Source: Turbatrix aceti
Lineage: Eukaryota; Nematoda; Chromadorea; Rhabditida; Panagrolaimidae
Direction: 5' to 3'
Length of the DNA stretch: 64,000 nucleotides
Assembly (NCBI GenBank): GCA_963969345.1
Contig: OZ017770.1
Location: 6,395,246-6,459,245, forward strand
Shown: piece by piece, positions 61,509-64,000 of the stretch
Numbering within the stretch: the first letter of the stretch is position 1
Layout of the letters: the number at the start of each line of letters is the position of its first letter
Program-made: the position numbers and the translations under genes
Notes under the pieces: model-generated
Told to the model about the DNA's origin: nothing
Database searches by the model: none
Seen by the model: only the letters and a program-made list of their open reading frames with translations

Positions 61509-62478
61509 TTATTGCAGCGTTTGACGTCCTCGTTTCGGACAGGGACAGTAGCTGGCATCTTCGCCGGGTGGAGCGTCGTTGCCGCGGGTGCCTGCATGTC
61601 CGGGAAGACCGGGAGCGCCTTCCAGGCCGTCAGGACCGGGTTCGCCTTGTCTGCCGGGACCGCCGGGATGACCGGCCATGCCTGGAGGTCCTTGAGTGCC
61701 GGGGGGACCAATTGATCCCGGATTACCGGGTTGACCGGTTTCACCTCGACCTCCCAAGATTCCGTCGACACCAGGAGTACCCTTGCGTCCTTCTTTTCCA
61801 GGTGAACCGAGGAGACCGGGGGGTCCATTAGGTCCGCGGCCGCCGGGGAAACCAGGGTGACCAGGAGGACCCTTCGGACCGGGCTGACCGTTTTGACCGG
61901 CATCGCCTGGGGGACCAGGGGGGCCAGGGAAACCAGGTGCACCTCCAGGGCATGAACGGCTGAAAAACTAACTGTCAAAGAAATATACGGTTGGCATTAC
62001 TCACCAGTTTTGCTCGGCGTTCAATTCAATGGCAGGCGAGCTACCGCCGAGTCCAGGTGCTCCAGGGGCGCCGGGGATGCCCGGGTCGCCGTCGAGACCT
62101 GGCTCACCTGGTTTGCCTGCAGGTCCGGGGGGACAGACGCTTTCTAGCTGGCACACTAAAAAAATTTCTTTTATGCATTTTCAAACACATTTTAGAAAAT
62201 TTACCGCATTGTCCAGGTGCAGATCGAGCACTCTGACGCTTGTGACGAATGAGAGGAAGAAGAAATCCGTTGCCAGGATTCTCGCTCTTTCCATCCAAAC
62301 CTCGAATAGCAGTTTGCCAAATATCAGCTTCCAGCGACTTGAATTCCAACATATCGGCATGCAGGTTTGACTTGATACCGTCGATTTTGTTCCATAGTGC
62401 TGGCAAAAATATGGCACAGACAATAAGGGACGACACGCTGAACGTGATCGCCACGTAGGCCGCTGTGTGAGCTGACAT
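61509..62478 (-). CDS. cuticle collagen
   Basis: Three exons: 62478-62205, 62155-62005 and 61959-61509, about 291 residues. A non-cleaved hydrophobic N-terminal segment ([21 protein letters not shown]) is followed by a basic HKRQ site like the furin-type homology box of cuticle collagens. A Cys pair ([13 protein letters not shown]) then opens the Gly-X-Y region, which is interrupted after APGLGGSSP by a short non-helical part with a Cys (RSCPGG). The C-terminus ends in [15 protein letters not shown] with a Cys pair after the last Gly-X-Y run. Length and layout fit nematode COL proteins that build the cuticle. I cannot assign a subgroup. Confidence 0.93.
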
Positions 62479-62725
62479 CGTGGCAGAAAGACGACCAACT
62501 TGGTGGAACGGGCATCAATCCCTGGTTATATACCCATTAGAACCTCGCGGGATCCTACCCAGCAGGTTTGGAAAAACTCGATTTGCTTTGTTTTTTGCGC
62601 AGTCATTCCACGCTTTTGCGAACATTTTTATTCAAGCCCTTCGAACATCGGAATCTCAAAATTGCATTTGATCAAAAAAAATTATTATGTTATTAATTTT
62701 TGCGAGCGTGGTGTGGTTGGAGTGA

Positions 62726-63798
62726 TCAGTGCATCTGGACGAGCTTCTGAAGTGCGAGTTGCGGGTTCTTGAGCATCTCGGCGAGGGCATTTGAAGGATT
62801 TTCTTCTGTCGCATTTGCATTTGCGGCACGCGTCTTTTCTTCGTGGTTTTTCATTACGCTGAAAACGTGAAACGTCAGATATTGAGAATCTAACTAAAAA
62901 AACCGAACCGTCTAGCGAAGACTTCGTTCTCCGAAGGCCATTCGCAGTCGGGACCCTGGTAAATGGGACGCGGCGAGTTGAAAGCAACCTTGCCACCAAA
63001 GCCGGCTTCTTCGAGGTACGAGAGCAGTTCCTTGTTGTGCTGCTGGTAAAAGGTCATCGGATCGCGGACATAAACGGCCAGCGAAAGGCGGCTCGCGTCC
63101 GTCACAACAAGGTACTGAATGTCTGCATCTTCGACCTCGGTCTCGTTGTCATACTTCGGGCCGGCCTTGACGATGTAAACTGAAATCAATAAAAATTAAC
63201 AGTTTGCAACATTAATTGATTTTTTATACATTGCTTGGGATAGAAGTACTCCTCTGTGTACATCCAGTATTTGCCAGCGCCGACTTTGTTGAGGTCGCGT
63301 TTGTAGGTTTCAAGCGGACCGGTCTTCGAAACCACTCTGTAGGCTTCTTCAATGGAAAAACCGTCTTCTCCCATGATGGAGTTTGGTTTGACTAAAAAAA
63401 ATAATATTTTTTCTGGGTCGCTGCGTGATTTTTCAAAATCTTACAGTAAGCGACGGGGCAGTACATCTGCGTTTTGTAAACATCAAAAGAGACAGCGGCT
63501 TTGTACACCTGAAAACGGAGTTTTGGTTTCTGAAAAACTAAACCAAGCTTACCTGGAACCAACGGCCCATAATGAGCTGTGAGGGAACCTCGATGGTATC
63601 CAATGGGTGCTCAATTATGTGTCCCAAGCCTGTGATGATGCCGGTAATCGCACGCATGTCAAACTAAACCAAATTATTTTATTATGTTCTTTGCAATGCC
63701 ACTGGCTATAAACTTACTGCGCTGTCACCGATTCCTGCATAGGAAACAACAACAAGACTGGTACATAATACATAGAACAAAGCGTTACAAGCTGTCAT
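62726..63798 (-). CDS. lipocalin-related protein (LPR family)
   Basis: Six exons: 63798-63718, 63663-63553, 63508-63445, 63391-63230, 63179-62909 and 62858-62726, about 273 residues. A signal peptide (MTACNALFYVLCTSLVVVSYA) is followed by GIITGLGHIIEHPLDT and MGRWFQVYKAAV (lipocalin G-x-W). Then come YCPVAYFKPNSIMGEDGFSI, DLNKVGAGKYWMYTEEYFYP, strands up to DIQYLVVTDASRLSLAVYVR and a polar C-terminal tail. These stretches match nematode LPR proteins from memory. LPRs act in the extracellular space during apical matrix assembly. The gene lies 247 nt upstream of the collagen ATG on the same strand. Confidence 0.88.
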
Positions 63799-64000
63799 GT
63801 TTACAATAAATTAAAAAAAGAAGTTGCACTCGAACCAGCCAAATCAAATATGAACAAGACGATGGATTTTCAGTTTCGGACGAAGCCGATTTAGTCTAGT
63901 CGATCAATGAACTCTTCAAGTTCGATCGGACACAGTGAGATGTGCAGAAACTGTCTTCCGTCACCTAGCGCTTACACGACGATGAGCTCTGATAGGCTCA
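63799..64000. other. upstream region of the LPR gene
   Basis: About 200 nt up to the end of the window. No exon was recognised; it probably contains the proximal promoter. Confidence 0.4.

Noticed and set aside
61439..62370. Long frames antisense to the collagen gene
   Set aside because: Gly-Pro-rich DNA leaves open frames on both strands; only the minus frame gives Gly-X-Y repeats with the collagen N-terminus.

Overview
This 64 kb window is nuclear DNA from a nematode, read from gene content and gene structure. It encodes a netrin (unc-6 type), Van Gogh, FE65, an epsilon/alpha-sarcoglycan, a GRK4/5/6-type receptor kinase, a CCM2-like protein, a cGMP-dependent protein kinase (egl-4 type), a cuticle collagen and two nematode lipocalin-related (LPR) proteins. 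Introns are mostly 45-80 nt with T-rich TTTTTAG or TTTCAG acceptors. In seven genes an AG acceptor lies 1-8 nt upstream of the start codon, as expected for spliced-leader trans-splicing. I cannot name the species. Gene symbols are C. elegans-style ortholog names, given only where the family is clear. All exon models were built by hand from splice signals, reading phase and family homology. In every model the summed exon lengths are a multiple of three.

Layout. 83-2488 (+) secreted five-FN3 protein. 2686-4557 (-) C2H2 zinc-finger protein. 4.6-7.3 kb non-coding. 7313-11297 (+) second zinc-finger factor. 11489-13332 (-) vang-1. 13.3-15.6 kb shared upstream region. 15597-19248 (+) FE65/feh-1. 20049-25199 (-) netrin/unc-6. 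26338-27664 (+) somatostatin/allatostatin-C-type GPCR. 27910-28122 (+) possible small membrane protein. 28242-30099 (-) sarcoglycan. 30482-31373 (-) unrecognised acidic/basic protein. 31.4-36.6 kb gene-poor. 36559-39728 (+) grk-1. 41119-46360 (+) CCM2-like gene. 47.8-52.9 kb three mobile elements. 53.0-56.7 kb upstream region of the kinase with a possible alternative first exon. 56710-59452 (+) egl-4. 60056-63798 (-) LPR, collagen, LPR cluster.

The 47.8-52.9 kb block holds three structurally complete non-autonomous elements, each with a target-site duplication. One is a 1,525 bp foldback element (6-bp TSD). One is a 1.1 kb LTR mini-retrotransposon (5-bp TSD and a tRNA-Gly primer-binding site). 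One is a 1.16 kb long-TIR element (10-bp TSD) with a decayed fragment that looks like Mutator-family transposase.

Functional themes are neuronal guidance and polarity (netrin, Van Gogh, FE65), receptor signalling (GPCR, GRK, PKG, CCM2-like adaptor), and cuticle or apical matrix (LPRs, collagen). There is no operon-like arrangement. The observations I rate highest are a 6-nt microexon in the first PTB domain of the FE65 gene, matching the mammalian neuronal miniexon; four apparent GC-AG introns among about 83 modelled; a clear CCM2-like gene; and the three elements.
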